A DNA stretch of 64,000 bases from Bacteroidales bacterium. Its GTDB lineage: Bacteria > Bacteroidota > Bacteroidia > Bacteroidales > Muribaculaceae. The notes beneath the pieces were generated by a model that was not told the DNA's origin, did not search any database, and saw only the letters and a list, made by a program, of their open reading frames with translations. Positions 1 to 8,532 of this stretch are shown one piece after another; position 1 is the first letter of the stretch, and every line of letters starts with the position of its first letter. The DNA lies in NCBI GenBank assembly GCA_004552485.1, contig SFOH01000002.1, positions 14,243 to 78,242 on the forward strand, written 5' to 3'. Both the position numbers and the translations under genes were made by a program.

Positions 1-153
1 CGCGACCTGCACTGCTGGAGCATGCGCGCCTCGTTTGTGCCCGTCGGCCCCTACAAGAGCTACAACTTCAGCATCGCCGTCAAGAGCGCCATGCTCTCCG
101 ACCTCAAGTACGACAAACGCTCGTCGATGTCGAACGGCGTCACCTGGTACTGA
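1..153 (+). CDS. LptD-like outer-membrane LPS-assembly protein, C-terminal end (partial)
   Basis: The window opens inside a reading frame whose last 50 codons are present and which stops with TGA at 151-153. The residues run through HCWSMRASFVPVGPYKSYNF and close on the aromatic pair W-Y, as expected of the last strands of an outer-membrane barrel. The pattern resembles the C-terminus of Bacteroidota LptD-like (OstA family) proteins, which carry lipopolysaccharide to the cell surface. The N-terminal part lies outside the window, so the name rests on a short match recalled by eye and could be another barrel family. Confidence 0.6.
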   Translation, partial: RDLHCWSMRASFVPVGPYKSYNFSIAVKSAMLSDLKYDKRSSMSNGVTWY

Positions 154-197
154 TCGCGCAGTCGCGCCAACACCCTCTTCGGAAACACCATAGAAAC

Positions 198-956
198 ATG
201 GAACGCAAACATACTCACGACTACTTCCTCACCGCCGGCGAATGCGACGCCACGGGCCACATGCCCGTGCAGCTGCTCGTCTCCCGCGTCATCGAGGTTG
301 CCACCGAGCATGCCAACTCGCTGAACATCGGCTATGCCAACCTCCAGCCCCGCGGCATCGCCTGGGTGCTCTCACGAGTGAGCATCGAGATGGACACCTG
401 GCCCGGCATCAACAGCGCCTACTCGCTCACTACATGGATCGAAGGATGGACGCGCTTCTACAGCGACCGCTGCTTCGAGGTGCGCGACGGCGAGGGCCGC
501 GTCATCGGCCATGTGCGCACCGTCTGGGTCGCCATCGACATCGAGAAACGCAGTCCGGCCCAGCTCGACGGCATCGCCAACGACGAGATGGTCAACCACG
601 AACTGACGTGCCCCGTCGCCAAGCAGCGCAAGATTGCGCCCGTGACTCTCGACACGGCCACGAACGTCATGGACTACACCTTCCGCTACGCCGACCTCGA
701 CTTCAACCGCCACGTCAACTCGGTGCGCTATGTCGACCACATCCTCAACCTCTGGCCCCTGGACTTCTACGACGCCTGGCAGCTGCGAGTCTTCGAGATT
801 GCCTACGTCCACGAGTGCCGCTTCGGCGAGACGGTTGCCATCGCCGCCGTCGAAGAGCCCGCGGAGGACGGCAGCGCCACGGCACGCGTCGACATGCTCC
901 GCGACGGCGCGCGAACCGTTGCCGCACGCCTCGTCTGGCGCAAGCGCGAGTCATAA
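198..956 (+). CDS. Acyl-ACP thioesterase (FatA/FatB-type double hotdog)
   Basis: The 252-residue product is the usual length for bacterial acyl-[acyl-carrier-protein] thioesterases, cytosolic enzymes that release fatty acids from ACP. The N-terminal hotdog domain covers about residues 5-130 and the second about 150-250. DFNRHVNSVRY with Asn170, His172 and Asn174 matches the conserved NxHxN catalytic segment. The start ATG at 198 lies 44 bases after the LptD-like stop. A hairpin follows the gene at 965-997, so it is probably the last gene of its unit. The family is clear; chain-length preference cannot be read from the sequence. Confidence 0.85.
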   Translation: MERKHTHDYFLTAGECDATGHMPVQLLVSRVIEVATEHANSLNIGYANLQPRGIAWVLSRVSIEMDTWPGINSAYSLTTWIEGWTRFYSDRCFEVRDGEGRVIGHVRTVWVAIDIEKRSPAQLDGIANDEMVNHELTCPVAKQRKIAPVTLDTATNVMDYTFRYADLDFNRHVNSVRYVDHILNLWPLDFYDAWQLRVFEIAYVHECRFGETVAIAAVEEPAEDGSATARVDMLRDGARTVAARLVWRKRES

Positions 957-964
957 AAATTCAT

Positions 965-1004
965 AACGCCGGCGGAAAAATCGCCGCCCCGGGCGTTTAT
1001 CTCT
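965..1004 (+). terminator. Probable terminator after the thioesterase gene
   Basis: AACGCC (965-970) pairs with GGCGTT (992-997), and GGCG (971-974) pairs with CGCC (982-985) inside it. A T-rich stretch follows. The stem is interrupted, so strength is uncertain. A second small hairpin of GCGCGC repeats lies just downstream in the gpmI leader. Confidence 0.45.
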
Positions 1005-1081
1005 TGTGAGACTCAAAACTGCGCGCCCCTCGCGCGCGTACATTAAATATTAATATATATAAACAACATACGAATAAAGAA

Positions 1082-2599
1082 ATGGCAAACAAAGCATTAC
1101 TTATGATTCTGGACGGCTGGGGCCTCGGTGACCACGGCAAGGACGATGTGATCTTCAACACTCCCACGCCCTACTGGGACGGCCTTCTGGCCAAGTATCC
1201 CCACTCGCAGCTCCAGGCTTCCGGCGAAAACGTCGGCCTCCCCGACGGCCAGATGGGTAACTCCGAGGTGGGTCACCTCAACATCGGCGCCGGCCGCATC
1301 GTCTACCAGGACCTGGTGAAAATCAATAAAGCCATCGAAAGCGGCTCAATCCGTGACAATGAGGAGATTAAGTCGGCCTACGGCTACGCCAAGAAGTCCG
1401 GCAAGGCCCTCCACATCATGGGCCTCACCAGCACCGGCGGCGTCCACTCGAGCCTCGATCACCTCTTCGCCCTCTGCGACATCGCCAAGGAATACGGCCT
1501 CGAAAAGGTCTACCTCCACTGCTTCATGGACGGCCGCGACACCGACCCCCGTTCCGGCAAGGGCTACATCGAAGCCGTCGAGAAACACTGCGCCGAAAGT
1601 GCCGGCGTGATTGCCTCCGTCATCGGCCGCTTCTACGCCATGGACCGCGACCGCCGCTGGGAGCGCATCAAAGTGGCTTACGACCTGCTCGTGAACGGTC
1701 AGGGCAAACAGGCCACCGACATGGTCAAGGCTATGCAGGAGAGCTATGACGACGACGTCACCGACGAGTTCATCAAGCCCATCAACAACGCCAACGTAGA
1801 CGGAACTATCAAGGAAGGCGACGCCGTCATCTTCTTCAACTACCGCAACGACCGCGCCAAGGAAATCACCGAGGTGCTCACTCAGAAAGACATGCCCGAG
1901 TTTGACATGCACGTCATCCCCGACCTGCAGTACTACTGCATGACGCCCTACGACGCCGCCTTCAAGGGCGTTCACATCATCTTCAACAAGCAGGACGTCG
2001 AGAACACCCTGGCCGAATATCTGTCGAAGAACTCGCGCAAGCAGCTTCACATCGCCGAGACCGAGAAGTATGCCCACGTCACCTTCTTCTTCAACGGCGG
2101 CCGCGAGGCTCCCTTCGAGGGTGAGGACCGCATCCTCGTGCCTTCGCCCAAGATTGCCACTTATGACCTCCAGCCCGAGATGAGCGCCTTCACCGTTGCC
2201 GACAAGCTCGCAAACGCCATCGCCACAGAGACTTACGACTTCATCGTCGTCAACTTCGCCAACGGCGACATGGTGGGCCACACCGGCATTTACGAGGCCA
2301 TCGAGAAGGCCGTGAAGACCATCGACAAGTGCGTTGAGACCGTTGTCGAGGCCGCCCGCAAGCACGGCTACGATGTGATCATCATCGCCGACCACGGCAA
2401 TGCCGACCACGCCCTTAACGACGACGGCACGCCCAACACCGCCCACTCGCTCAACCCCGTGCCCTTTGTCTATGTCAGCGACGACCCCAAGGCAAAGGTC
2501 GAGAACGGCATCCTCGCCGACGTCGCTCCGTCAATCCTCCACATCCTGGGTATGCCTCAGCCTGCGGACATGACCGGCAAAGACCTCATCAAAGACTGA
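1082..2599 (+). CDS. gpmI: 2,3-bisphosphoglycerate-independent phosphoglycerate mutase
   Basis: The enzyme interconverts 3- and 2-phosphoglycerate in glycolysis and gluconeogenesis using two manganese ions. The 505-residue length is standard for iPGM. MILDGWGLGD near the start carries the first metal aspartate (Asp11); GQMGNSEVGH holds the phosphorylated serine (Ser61); ADHGNAD near residue 435 supplies late metal ligands. The leader is AT-rich (1045-1080) with no obvious ribosome-binding site. The downstream lipoprotein gene begins three bases after the stop, suggesting co-transcription. Confidence 0.96.
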   Translation: MANKALLMILDGWGLGDHGKDDVIFNTPTPYWDGLLAKYPHSQLQASGENVGLPDGQMGNSEVGHLNIGAGRIVYQDLVKINKAIESGSIRDNEEIKSAYGYAKKSGKALHIMGLTSTGGVHSSLDHLFALCDIAKEYGLEKVYLHCFMDGRDTDPRSGKGYIEAVEKHCAESAGVIASVIGRFYAMDRDRRWERIKVAYDLLVNGQGKQATDMVKAMQESYDDDVTDEFIKPINNANVDGTIKEGDAVIFFNYRNDRAKEITEVLTQKDMPEFDMHVIPDLQYYCMTPYDAAFKGVHIIFNKQDVENTLAEYLSKNSRKQLHIAETEKYAHVTFFFNGGREAPFEGEDRILVPSPKIATYDLQPEMSAFTVADKLANAIATETYDFIVVNFANGDMVGHTGIYEAIEKAVKTIDKCVETVVEAARKHGYDVIIIADHGNADHALNDDGTPNTAHSLNPVPFVYVSDDPKAKVENGILADVAPSILHILGMPQPADMTGKDLIKD

Positions 2600-2602
2600 G
2601 CC

Positions 2603-3130
2603 GTGCGCCGTTTCGCAAAAACAGCCCTCGCGGCCGGCGCGCTGGCCGCAGCCGTGCTTCTGACTCCCGCCCTGACCGGTTGCTCCGGTTGCGGCAGGGA
2701 GCAGCAGGGCGCGCCCGAGCTGTCGCCCGCCGAAGAGGTTGAGACCATCCTCAGCCAGCCCCAGCGTCTTGATTCTCAGAATCTTGACCAGCTTGCCGAG
2801 AAGATTCAGAAGAATGAGGAAATCTCGGAGGGCGAGCTGGCATCGATGATGATTCAGCTCGAGGCCGTGTCTAATCAGGTGAGCATGGAGGCCGAGCGCC
2901 TGCAGCAGGTGCAGGACCCCGTGGACACCTTCGAGTCGCTGACAACCATCAGCCAGTCGCAGTACTGGAAAGACTATCAGAAGGTCTACGAATGGATGTC
3001 GCAGGCTCAGCTCCCCGATGCCATCGCCAAGCGTCTGGCTCTGCTGCGACAGACCAATCAGCATGTCCAGATCGTGCTCACCGAAATCGAAAAGCGCGAC
3101 CTCGAAGGAAAGAACATGCTGGATATCTGA
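2603..3130 (+). CDS. Lipoprotein of unknown function with helical body
   Basis: I do not recognise a named family. The 175-residue product starts at a GTG three bases after gpmI. A hydrophobic segment (residues 7-24) leads to a lipobox LTGC with Cys27, so it should be a lipid-anchored envelope protein. The rest is polar and predicted helical, rich in Glu and Gln, ending EIEKRDLEGKNMLDI. A later start would remove the export signal, which favours GTG. Position behind gpmI gives no functional clue. Confidence 0.65.
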   Translation: MRRFAKTALAAGALAAAVLLTPALTGCSGCGREQQGAPELSPAEEVETILSQPQRLDSQNLDQLAEKIQKNEEISEGELASMMIQLEAVSNQVSMEAERLQQVQDPVDTFESLTTISQSQYWKDYQKVYEWMSQAQLPDAIAKRLALLRQTNQHVQIVLTEIEKRDLEGKNMLDI

Positions 3131-3192
3131 GTATTACAGCTCCTGACGCACTATGCGTTAGCCCCCACGTTTAAAACCCAAGCATCACATAA

Positions 3193-4596
3193 ATGCAGAA
3201 AAAGTTCATAAGCCGTCAGTGCGGTTGCCGCCGTCTCCTCCTCATCTATGCCGGATGGGGCATGGACTGGCGTCCCTTCCGCGAGCTCTCGCTGCCCGGC
3301 TATGACATCATGGTGCTTTGGGATTATCGTGACCTCACCTTCAACTGGAAGCCGCTGATGGCCTACGATGAGGTGTGCCTCGTGGCCTGGTCGATGGGCG
3401 TTTTCGCAGCATCTGTCACCATCCACGAGCTGCTGCCGCGAATCACCAAGCGCATTGCCATAAACGGCACGCTCGACCCCATCCACGACAGCAAAGGCAT
3501 TCCCTCCGTCATCTACCACGGCACCATCAACGCCCTGTCGCCGAGCACATTGCGCAAGTTCTACCGACGCATGTGCATGAACGCCGACGAGTTCGAGGCC
3601 TTCCGTGCCAACCAGCCGAAGCGCACCATCGCCGAACTCTCCGAAGAGTTGCGCGCCATCGAGACGCACTACATCTTCCATGTGCCGCAGGTGCGGGAAT
3701 GGGACCTCGCTGTGGTGTCGCGCCATGACGCCATCTTCCCCACGCAGAATCAGGTGACCGCCTGGCGACAGTTAGCGCCCATCCAGTTCATGGAAGCAGC
3801 ACATCTGCCTGATTTCCGTAAGATTCTGCCGCGACTGTTCATTGACAAAGACCGTGTGCGCGCACGTTTCGCCAACGCCGCCGCCACATATTCGGCGCAG
3901 GCCAAGGCCCAGCACGCCATTGCCGCCGCTCTCTTCCGCCGCTTCCGGCAGAATTCCGCACCGTCGGCCATGGACGGTAACATCCTGGAGGTGGGATGCG
4001 GCGACGGCACGCTCACGCGACTCTTCGCACCGCTCGTCCACCCGCTCTCAGTGGTGCGCCTGTGGGATCTCGCGGGCGACAAGGCTCCCGAGGGCTCTCC
4101 AGGCAACGCTATCTTCGAGAACTGCGACGCCGAGACTGCCATACGCCGTCTCCCCGCCGCCTCGCAGGCCGTCATATTCAGCGCATCCACCATACAGTGG
4201 TTCAACAGCCCGGCATCGTTCCTGCGCCAGTGCCGACGTGTGCTCATCAGCGGAGGCTACCTCGTGCTCTCAACCTTTGTGCGCGGCAACCTCAAGGAGC
4301 TCACCGAGTTAGCCGGTTCAGGACTTCAGCTGCCGATGGCCGAAGGATGGCGACGCATGCTCCCGGAAGGCATGGAGCCGATTGTCTGCGACGTGGCTCC
4401 GCAAGTGCTGACCTTCGCCGAACCGCGCGAGGTACTCGAGCATCTGCGCGACACCGGCGTCAATGCTGTCGACTTCGGCCGAAACGGCGCCGCCCTCGCC
4501 CGCAAACTCCTCGAGGAATACCCGCGTCAGGCCGACGGCTCGTGCACGCTCACATACATGCCGGTCTACATGATTGTCCGCAAACAAGACCTCTGA
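3193..4596 (+). CDS. Fused BioG-BioC: pimeloyl-ACP methyl ester esterase and malonyl-ACP O-methyltransferase
   Basis: The 467-residue product joins two steps of pimelate synthesis for biotin. Residues 1-215 match BioG (DUF452), an alpha/beta hydrolase: WSMG holds nucleophile Ser67, Asp179 in SRHDAIF and His204 in AAHLPDF complete a plausible triad. Residues 220-467 match BioC: RVRARFANAAATYS opens the domain and ILEVGCGDGT (264-273) is SAM motif I. BioC methylates the malonyl thioester so fatty-acid synthase can extend it; BioG later removes the methyl group. bioD follows 67 bases downstream. Fusions of this kind are known in Bacteroidota. Confidence 0.9.
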   Translation: MQKKFISRQCGCRRLLLIYAGWGMDWRPFRELSLPGYDIMVLWDYRDLTFNWKPLMAYDEVCLVAWSMGVFAASVTIHELLPRITKRIAINGTLDPIHDSKGIPSVIYHGTINALSPSTLRKFYRRMCMNADEFEAFRANQPKRTIAELSEELRAIETHYIFHVPQVREWDLAVVSRHDAIFPTQNQVTAWRQLAPIQFMEAAHLPDFRKILPRLFIDKDRVRARFANAAATYSAQAKAQHAIAAALFRRFRQNSAPSAMDGNILEVGCGDGTLTRLFAPLVHPLSVVRLWDLAGDKAPEGSPGNAIFENCDAETAIRRLPAASQAVIFSASTIQWFNSPASFLRQCRRVLISGGYLVLSTFVRGNLKELTELAGSGLQLPMAEGWRRMLPEGMEPIVCDVAPQVLTFAEPREVLEHLRDTGVNAVDFGRNGAALARKLLEEYPRQADGSCTLTYMPVYMIVRKQDL

Positions 4597-4612
4597 CCGC
4601 AACAGACCCAAC

Positions 4613-4646
4613 AGACGCAGCCCCGCGGTTGCGTCTTGATTTTTCT
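4613..4646 (+). terminator. Terminator-like hairpin between bioG-bioC and bioD
   Basis: AGACGCA (4613-4619) pairs with TGCGTCT (4630-4636), with CC/GG pairs further in, followed by a T-rich run to 4652. It sits between two genes of one pathway, 18 bases before the bioD start, so it may lower bioD expression rather than end the unit. Confidence 0.5.
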
Positions 4647-4663
4647 TATTTTAAGCAATTGAT

Positions 4664-5302
4664 ATGCAGATATTTGTATCAGGAATAGATACCGACGCCG
4701 GCAAAACCTACGCCACCGCATGGCTCCAGCTCCGGCTCATGGACGAAGGCAAAAGCGTCATCACCCAGAAATTCATTCAGACCGGATGTGTCGGCACCTC
4801 CGAGGACATCGAAGCCCACCGCCGCCTGTCCGGAACAGGTCCCATGCCCGAAGATGCCGAAGGCCTCACCGCTCCCATCATCTTCAGCTATCCCGCGTCA
4901 GCGCAGTTGGCGGCACGCATGGACGGCCGCGAGATTGACCTCGGCGTCATCGACCGCGCCCGCGAGGAGCTGGCGCGCCGCTACGACGTGGTGCTTGTCG
5001 AAGGCGCCGGCGGTCTGATGGTGCCCATCACCGACACGTTCATGGCCATCGACTATGCCGTAAGCCGCAACCTGCCCGTGGCGCTTGTCACCAACAGCCG
5101 TCTCGGCTCAATCAACCACACCATCCTCAGCCTCGAGGCCCTGCGCAACCACGGCGCCAAGCTCCACTCCGTGCTCTACAACACGTGGTATGACAAGGAC
5201 AGCGCACCCATCGCTGCTGACACGCAGGCGTTTATCCGCCGCTACATCGAGCGCAACCATCCGGGCACGCCCTTCTACGTGGTGCCCGTGTATGAGCCTT
5301 AA
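4664..5302 (+). CDS. bioD: ATP-dependent dethiobiotin synthetase
   Basis: BioD closes the ureido ring of dethiobiotin from diaminopelargonate, CO2 and ATP. The 212-residue length is normal. The P-loop GIDTDAGKTYATAW (residues 7-20) and EGAGGLMVPI near residue 115 are the family signatures. The preceding gene is bioG-bioC. bioB lies about 38 kb away on the other strand; bioA and bioF are not in the window. Confidence 0.93.
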   Translation: MQIFVSGIDTDAGKTYATAWLQLRLMDEGKSVITQKFIQTGCVGTSEDIEAHRRLSGTGPMPEDAEGLTAPIIFSYPASAQLAARMDGREIDLGVIDRAREELARRYDVVLVEGAGGLMVPITDTFMAIDYAVSRNLPVALVTNSRLGSINHTILSLEALRNHGAKLHSVLYNTWYDKDSAPIAADTQAFIRRYIERNHPGTPFYVVPVYEP

Positions 5303-5321
5303 CACCCATCGGCACAAAACA

Positions 5322-5387
5322 CCCGGAGAGGTGCGCTTCTCGACATACGTCTGATGCTCAGACAGTTGAGAAACGCACCTCTCCGGG
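5322..5387. repeat. Long hairpin between convergent genes
   Basis: A 14-base arm (5322-5335) pairs perfectly with 5374-5387. After one C/A mismatch, TTCTC (5337-5341) pairs with GAGAA (5368-5372), and the apex carries a further six-base hairpin (5349-5354 with 5358-5363). It lies between the ends of bioD and the leftward gene and could end transcription from both sides, though neither flank has a T run. Confidence 0.6.
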
Positions 5388-5418
5388 CGTCATTCAGCGC
5401 TCAGCGCGCTGTGTTCAT

Positions 5419-5856
5419 TCAGAGCAGGCTCACTACGGCGGCGCCGAAGTCGCCCTCGGTGGTGGTGAAGGCGTAGTTCAGCTCGGGGTGATGCTTCAGC
5501 TCGGTGGTGAAGAATGCCTCGGAATCCTTGCCGCCGACAACAATCAGCTGCTTCACGCCGGCCTTCATGGCTGCGTTGACAGTGTGAGTATAGGTGCGGA
5601 GGATGAAGTCGCTGAGGTCAGCGTTTGACAGGTCGTTCTCATAGGCCAGGATGATTTTGTCAAAGCCGCCGAACTGGGCCTTGGTGGCGTCCTCGGTCTC
5701 GGTGTCGAGACGGTTGATGGTGACGTTGGTGGTGTCAAGCATAATGCGTTCGGGTTCCGGAGTGAAAACATCCACATCGTTGCCGTTTTCCAGAAGGGCT
5801 GTCAGAACGTCAGAGAGAACCTCTCCGTTCACGCCCACAAGTGCAATCTCTTTCAT
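5419..5856 (-). CDS. Small Rossmann-like NAD(P)-binding protein, function unknown
   Basis: The 145-residue product begins MKEIALVGVNGEVLSDVLTA, a beta strand and a modified glycine loop (VGVNGEV in place of GxxGxxG), as in the first half of an NAD(P)-binding or SDR-like fold. Alternating strands and helices continue to the end, but the length covers only about half a normal reductase and no YxxxK pair is visible. Bacteroidota carry short proteins of this type. It is transcribed away from rfbD. It may bind a nucleotide without catalysis. Confidence 0.6.
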   Translation of the reverse strand: MKEIALVGVNGEVLSDVLTALLENGNDVDVFTPEPERIMLDTTNVTINRLDTETEDATKAQFGGFDKIILAYENDLSNADLSDFILRTYTHTVNAAMKAGVKQLIVVGGKDSEAFFTTELKHHPELNYAFTTTEGDFGAAVVSLL

Positions 5857-5960
5857 AATATGATAAAATTTGTTTGGGGTTAAATATTTATAATTCTAAG
5901 CATGGCCTCAAAGCCTTTTCTGAGATTATAACAACCCAAGTGGCCGTTGTGTTGAGCATA

Positions 5961-5992
5961 TTTGGCCGTAACCGCGTTTTTTTGTACCTTTG
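5961..5992 (+). promoter_or_regulatory. Promoter of rfbD-prfC
   Basis: TTTG at 5961-5964 and TACCTTTG at 5985-5992 are 20 bases apart, a full match to the Bacteroidota housekeeping promoter. Transcription should start near 5997, about 20 bases before the rfbD ATG. Confidence 0.8.
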
Positions 5993-6015
5993 TAGCCAGG
6001 AAAAAAACAAGAATT

Positions 6016-6891
6016 ATGAAGATTTTAGTGACAGGCGCCAACGGGCAGCTGGGCAACGAGCTGCGGAAGGTGCTGGAAAAGGAGCGCCCCGGCATAACCG
6101 ACTATGTCGACGTCGCCGACCTCGACATCACCGAGGCCGACGCCGTCAACACCTTTGTTGAAAACGGCGGATACAGCCACATCATCAACTGCGCCGCCTA
6201 CACCGCCGTCGACCGCGCCGAGGAAGACAAGAGCCTGTGCATGGCCGTGAACGTCACCGGCGTGCGCAACCTCGCCTCCGCAGCCGCCGAAAACGGTGTG
6301 CGCATGCTCCATGTGAGCACCGACTATGTCTTTGACGGCAACACCTGCCATGCCTACAAGGAGAGCGACAAGCCCGCCCCCCAGAGCGTCTACGGCAACA
6401 CCAAACGCGCCGGCGAGACCGTCCTCATGGGCCTCTGCCCCGATGCCATCATCGTGCGCACCGGCTGGCTCTATTCCTCCTTCGGCAACAACTTTGTCAA
6501 GACCATGCTGCGCCTCGGCCGCGAGAAAGGCGCGATATCCGTCGTCTGCGACCAGATTGGCACGCCCACCTATGCCGCCGACCTCGCCCGCATGATTGCC
6601 ACCATCGTCCTCTCACCGCGATGGGTCGAGGGCACATTCCACTTCTCCGACGAAGGCGTGGCCTCGTGGTACGACTTCGCCTGCGCAATCATGGACCTCT
6701 CCGGCCTCGGCGACAAAGTCACCGTCCGACCCATCACAACCCCCGATTATCCTACGCCGGCCACACGCCCCGTCTTCTCCGTCCTGGACAAGACCAAGGT
6801 CAAGGCAACATACGGCGTCACCATCCCGCACTGGCGCACATCGCTGGCCAAGTGCCTGTCAATCATCAACAAAAACAACAATGGCCAATAA
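6016..6891 (+). CDS. rfbD: dTDP-4-dehydrorhamnose reductase
   Basis: This is the last enzyme of dTDP-L-rhamnose synthesis, supplying surface polysaccharide. The 291-residue product starts MKILVTGANGQLG with the NAD(P) glycine motif; STDYVFDG and YGNTKRAGE (Tyr/Lys pair) are family signatures. The ATG at 6016 is chosen over an upstream in-frame ATG at 5962 because that one lies inside the promoter. The end overlaps prfC by 11 bases. rfbA, B and C are not in the window. Confidence 0.92.
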   Translation: MKILVTGANGQLGNELRKVLEKERPGITDYVDVADLDITEADAVNTFVENGGYSHIINCAAYTAVDRAEEDKSLCMAVNVTGVRNLASAAAENGVRMLHVSTDYVFDGNTCHAYKESDKPAPQSVYGNTKRAGETVLMGLCPDAIIVRTGWLYSSFGNNFVKTMLRLGREKGAISVVCDQIGTPTYAADLARMIATIVLSPRWVEGTFHFSDEGVASWYDFACAIMDLSGLGDKVTVRPITTPDYPTPATRPVFSVLDKTKVKATYGVTIPHWRTSLAKCLSIINKNNNGQ

Positions 6892-8458
6892 CGCAGAAAT
6901 ACAGCGCCGACGCACATTCGCTATCATCTCTCACCCCGACGCCGGCAAGACAACCCTCACCGAGAAACTCCTCCTCTTCGGCGGCGCCATCCATGTGGCC
7001 GGTGCCGTCAAATCAAACAAAATCAAGAAGACGGCCACGTCTGACTGGATGGAGATCGAGAAACAGCGCGGAATCTCTGTGGCCACGTCCGTGATGGGCT
7101 TCGAATACGAGGGCTACAAAATCAATATCCTCGACACCCCCGGCCACCAGGACTTCGCCGAGGACACCTACCGCACCCTCACCGCCGTCGACTCCGTCAT
7201 CATCGTCGTCGACGTGGCAAAAGGCGTGGAGATGCAGACGCGCAAGCTCATGGAAGTGTGCCGAATGCGCAACACCCCCGTCATCATCTTCGTCAACAAA
7301 CTCGACCGCGAGGGCCGCGACCCCTTCGACATCCTCGACGAGCTTGAGTCGGAACTGAAAATCAGCGTGCGACCCCTTTCGTGGCCCATCAATATCGGCG
7401 CCCGTTTCAAAGGCGTCTACAACATCTACGAGAACACCCTCGACCTGTTCACCCCCGACAAACAGCGCGTCTCCGAGCGCGTGGAGATTGACGACGTGAA
7501 CGACCCGCGCGTCGACGAAGCCGTCGGTCCCGTCGATGCCGCCAAACTCCGCGAGGACCTCGAACTCATCGAGGGCGTATACCCCGATTTCGACGAACAG
7601 GAATACCTGGCCGGACAAGTGGCGCCCGTCTTCTTCGGCTCGGCCCTCAACACCTTCGGTGTCAAAGAGTTGCTCGACTGCTTCGTGAAGATTGCGCCGT
7701 CGCCCAAACCAGTCGTCACCGAGGAGCGCACCGTTGCCCCCGACGAGGAGGCCTTCTCCGGCTTCGTCTTCAAAATCCATGCCAACATGGACCCCAACCA
7801 CCGCAGCTGCATCGCCTTCCTCAAAGTGTGCTCCGGCAAGTTCGAGCGCAACGCCCCCTACAAGCACATACGCTCCGGCAAAGTCATGAAATTCAGCTCG
7901 CCCACAGCCTTCATGGCTCAGAAAAAGAGCGTGGTCGACGAGGCCTATCCCGGCGACATAGTGGGCCTGCCCGACACCGGCAACTTCAAAATCGGCGACA
8001 CCCTCACTTCCGGCGAAGAGCTCCACTTCCGCGGCATCCCGTCCTTCTCTCCCGAGATGTTCAAATACATCGAGAACACCGACCCGATGAAGTCCAAACA
8101 GCTCGACAAAGGCATCCAGCAGCTCATGGACGAAGGCGTGGCCCAGCTCTTCACCAACACCTTCAACAACCGCAAGATTATCGGCACCGTTGGCCAGCTT
8201 CAGTTCGAAGTCATCCAGTACCGCCTCCTCCACGAATACGGCGCCCAGTGCCGCTGGGAGCCCATCTCGCTCTACAAAGCCTGCTGGATCGAGAGCGATG
8301 ATGCCGAAGCCCTCGCCGCCTTCAAAAAGCGCAAGCACCAGTTCATGGCCGTCGACCGACAGGGCCGCGACGTCTTCCTCGCCGATTCCAACTACGTCCT
8401 CCAGATGGCCCGCCAAGACTTCCCCAAGATCAATTTCCATTTCACCAGCGAATTCTAA
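6881..8458 (+). CDS. prfC: Peptide chain release factor 3
   Basis: RF3 is the GTPase that removes RF1 and RF2 from the ribosome after termination. The 525-residue length fits. HPDAGKTTL is the P-loop, RGISVATSVM the switch I segment, DTPGHQDF the G3 motif and NKLDRE the G4 motif. The ATG at 6881 lies inside the end of rfbD, suggesting translational coupling; the frame is open further upstream but that part has no RF3 likeness. A strong terminator follows. Confidence 0.95.
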   Translation: MANNAEIQRRRTFAIISHPDAGKTTLTEKLLLFGGAIHVAGAVKSNKIKKTATSDWMEIEKQRGISVATSVMGFEYEGYKINILDTPGHQDFAEDTYRTLTAVDSVIIVVDVAKGVEMQTRKLMEVCRMRNTPVIIFVNKLDREGRDPFDILDELESELKISVRPLSWPINIGARFKGVYNIYENTLDLFTPDKQRVSERVEIDDVNDPRVDEAVGPVDAAKLREDLELIEGVYPDFDEQEYLAGQVAPVFFGSALNTFGVKELLDCFVKIAPSPKPVVTEERTVAPDEEAFSGFVFKIHANMDPNHRSCIAFLKVCSGKFERNAPYKHIRSGKVMKFSSPTAFMAQKKSVVDEAYPGDIVGLPDTGNFKIGDTLTSGEELHFRGIPSFSPEMFKYIENTDPMKSKQLDKGIQQLMDEGVAQLFTNTFNNRKIIGTVGQLQFEVIQYRLLHEYGAQCRWEPISLYKACWIESDDAEALAAFKKRKHQFMAVDRQGRDVFLADSNYVLQMARQDFPKINFHFTSEF

Positions 8459-8490
8459 ACGCATAGCAAACCAGGCAGAATGACGGAAAA

Positions 8491-8532
8491 CAGACAGGGC
8501 GCCTTCTCACGAGGACGCCCTGTTGTCGTTTT
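8491..8532. terminator. Terminator after prfC, possibly bidirectional
   Basis: ACAGGGCG and CGCCCTGT form an eight-base stem around a 12-base loop. The right side is followed by TTGTCGTTTT and the left side, read on the minus strand, by CTGTTTTCC, so it may also stop the leftward transcript that starts near 9068. Confidence 0.65.
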
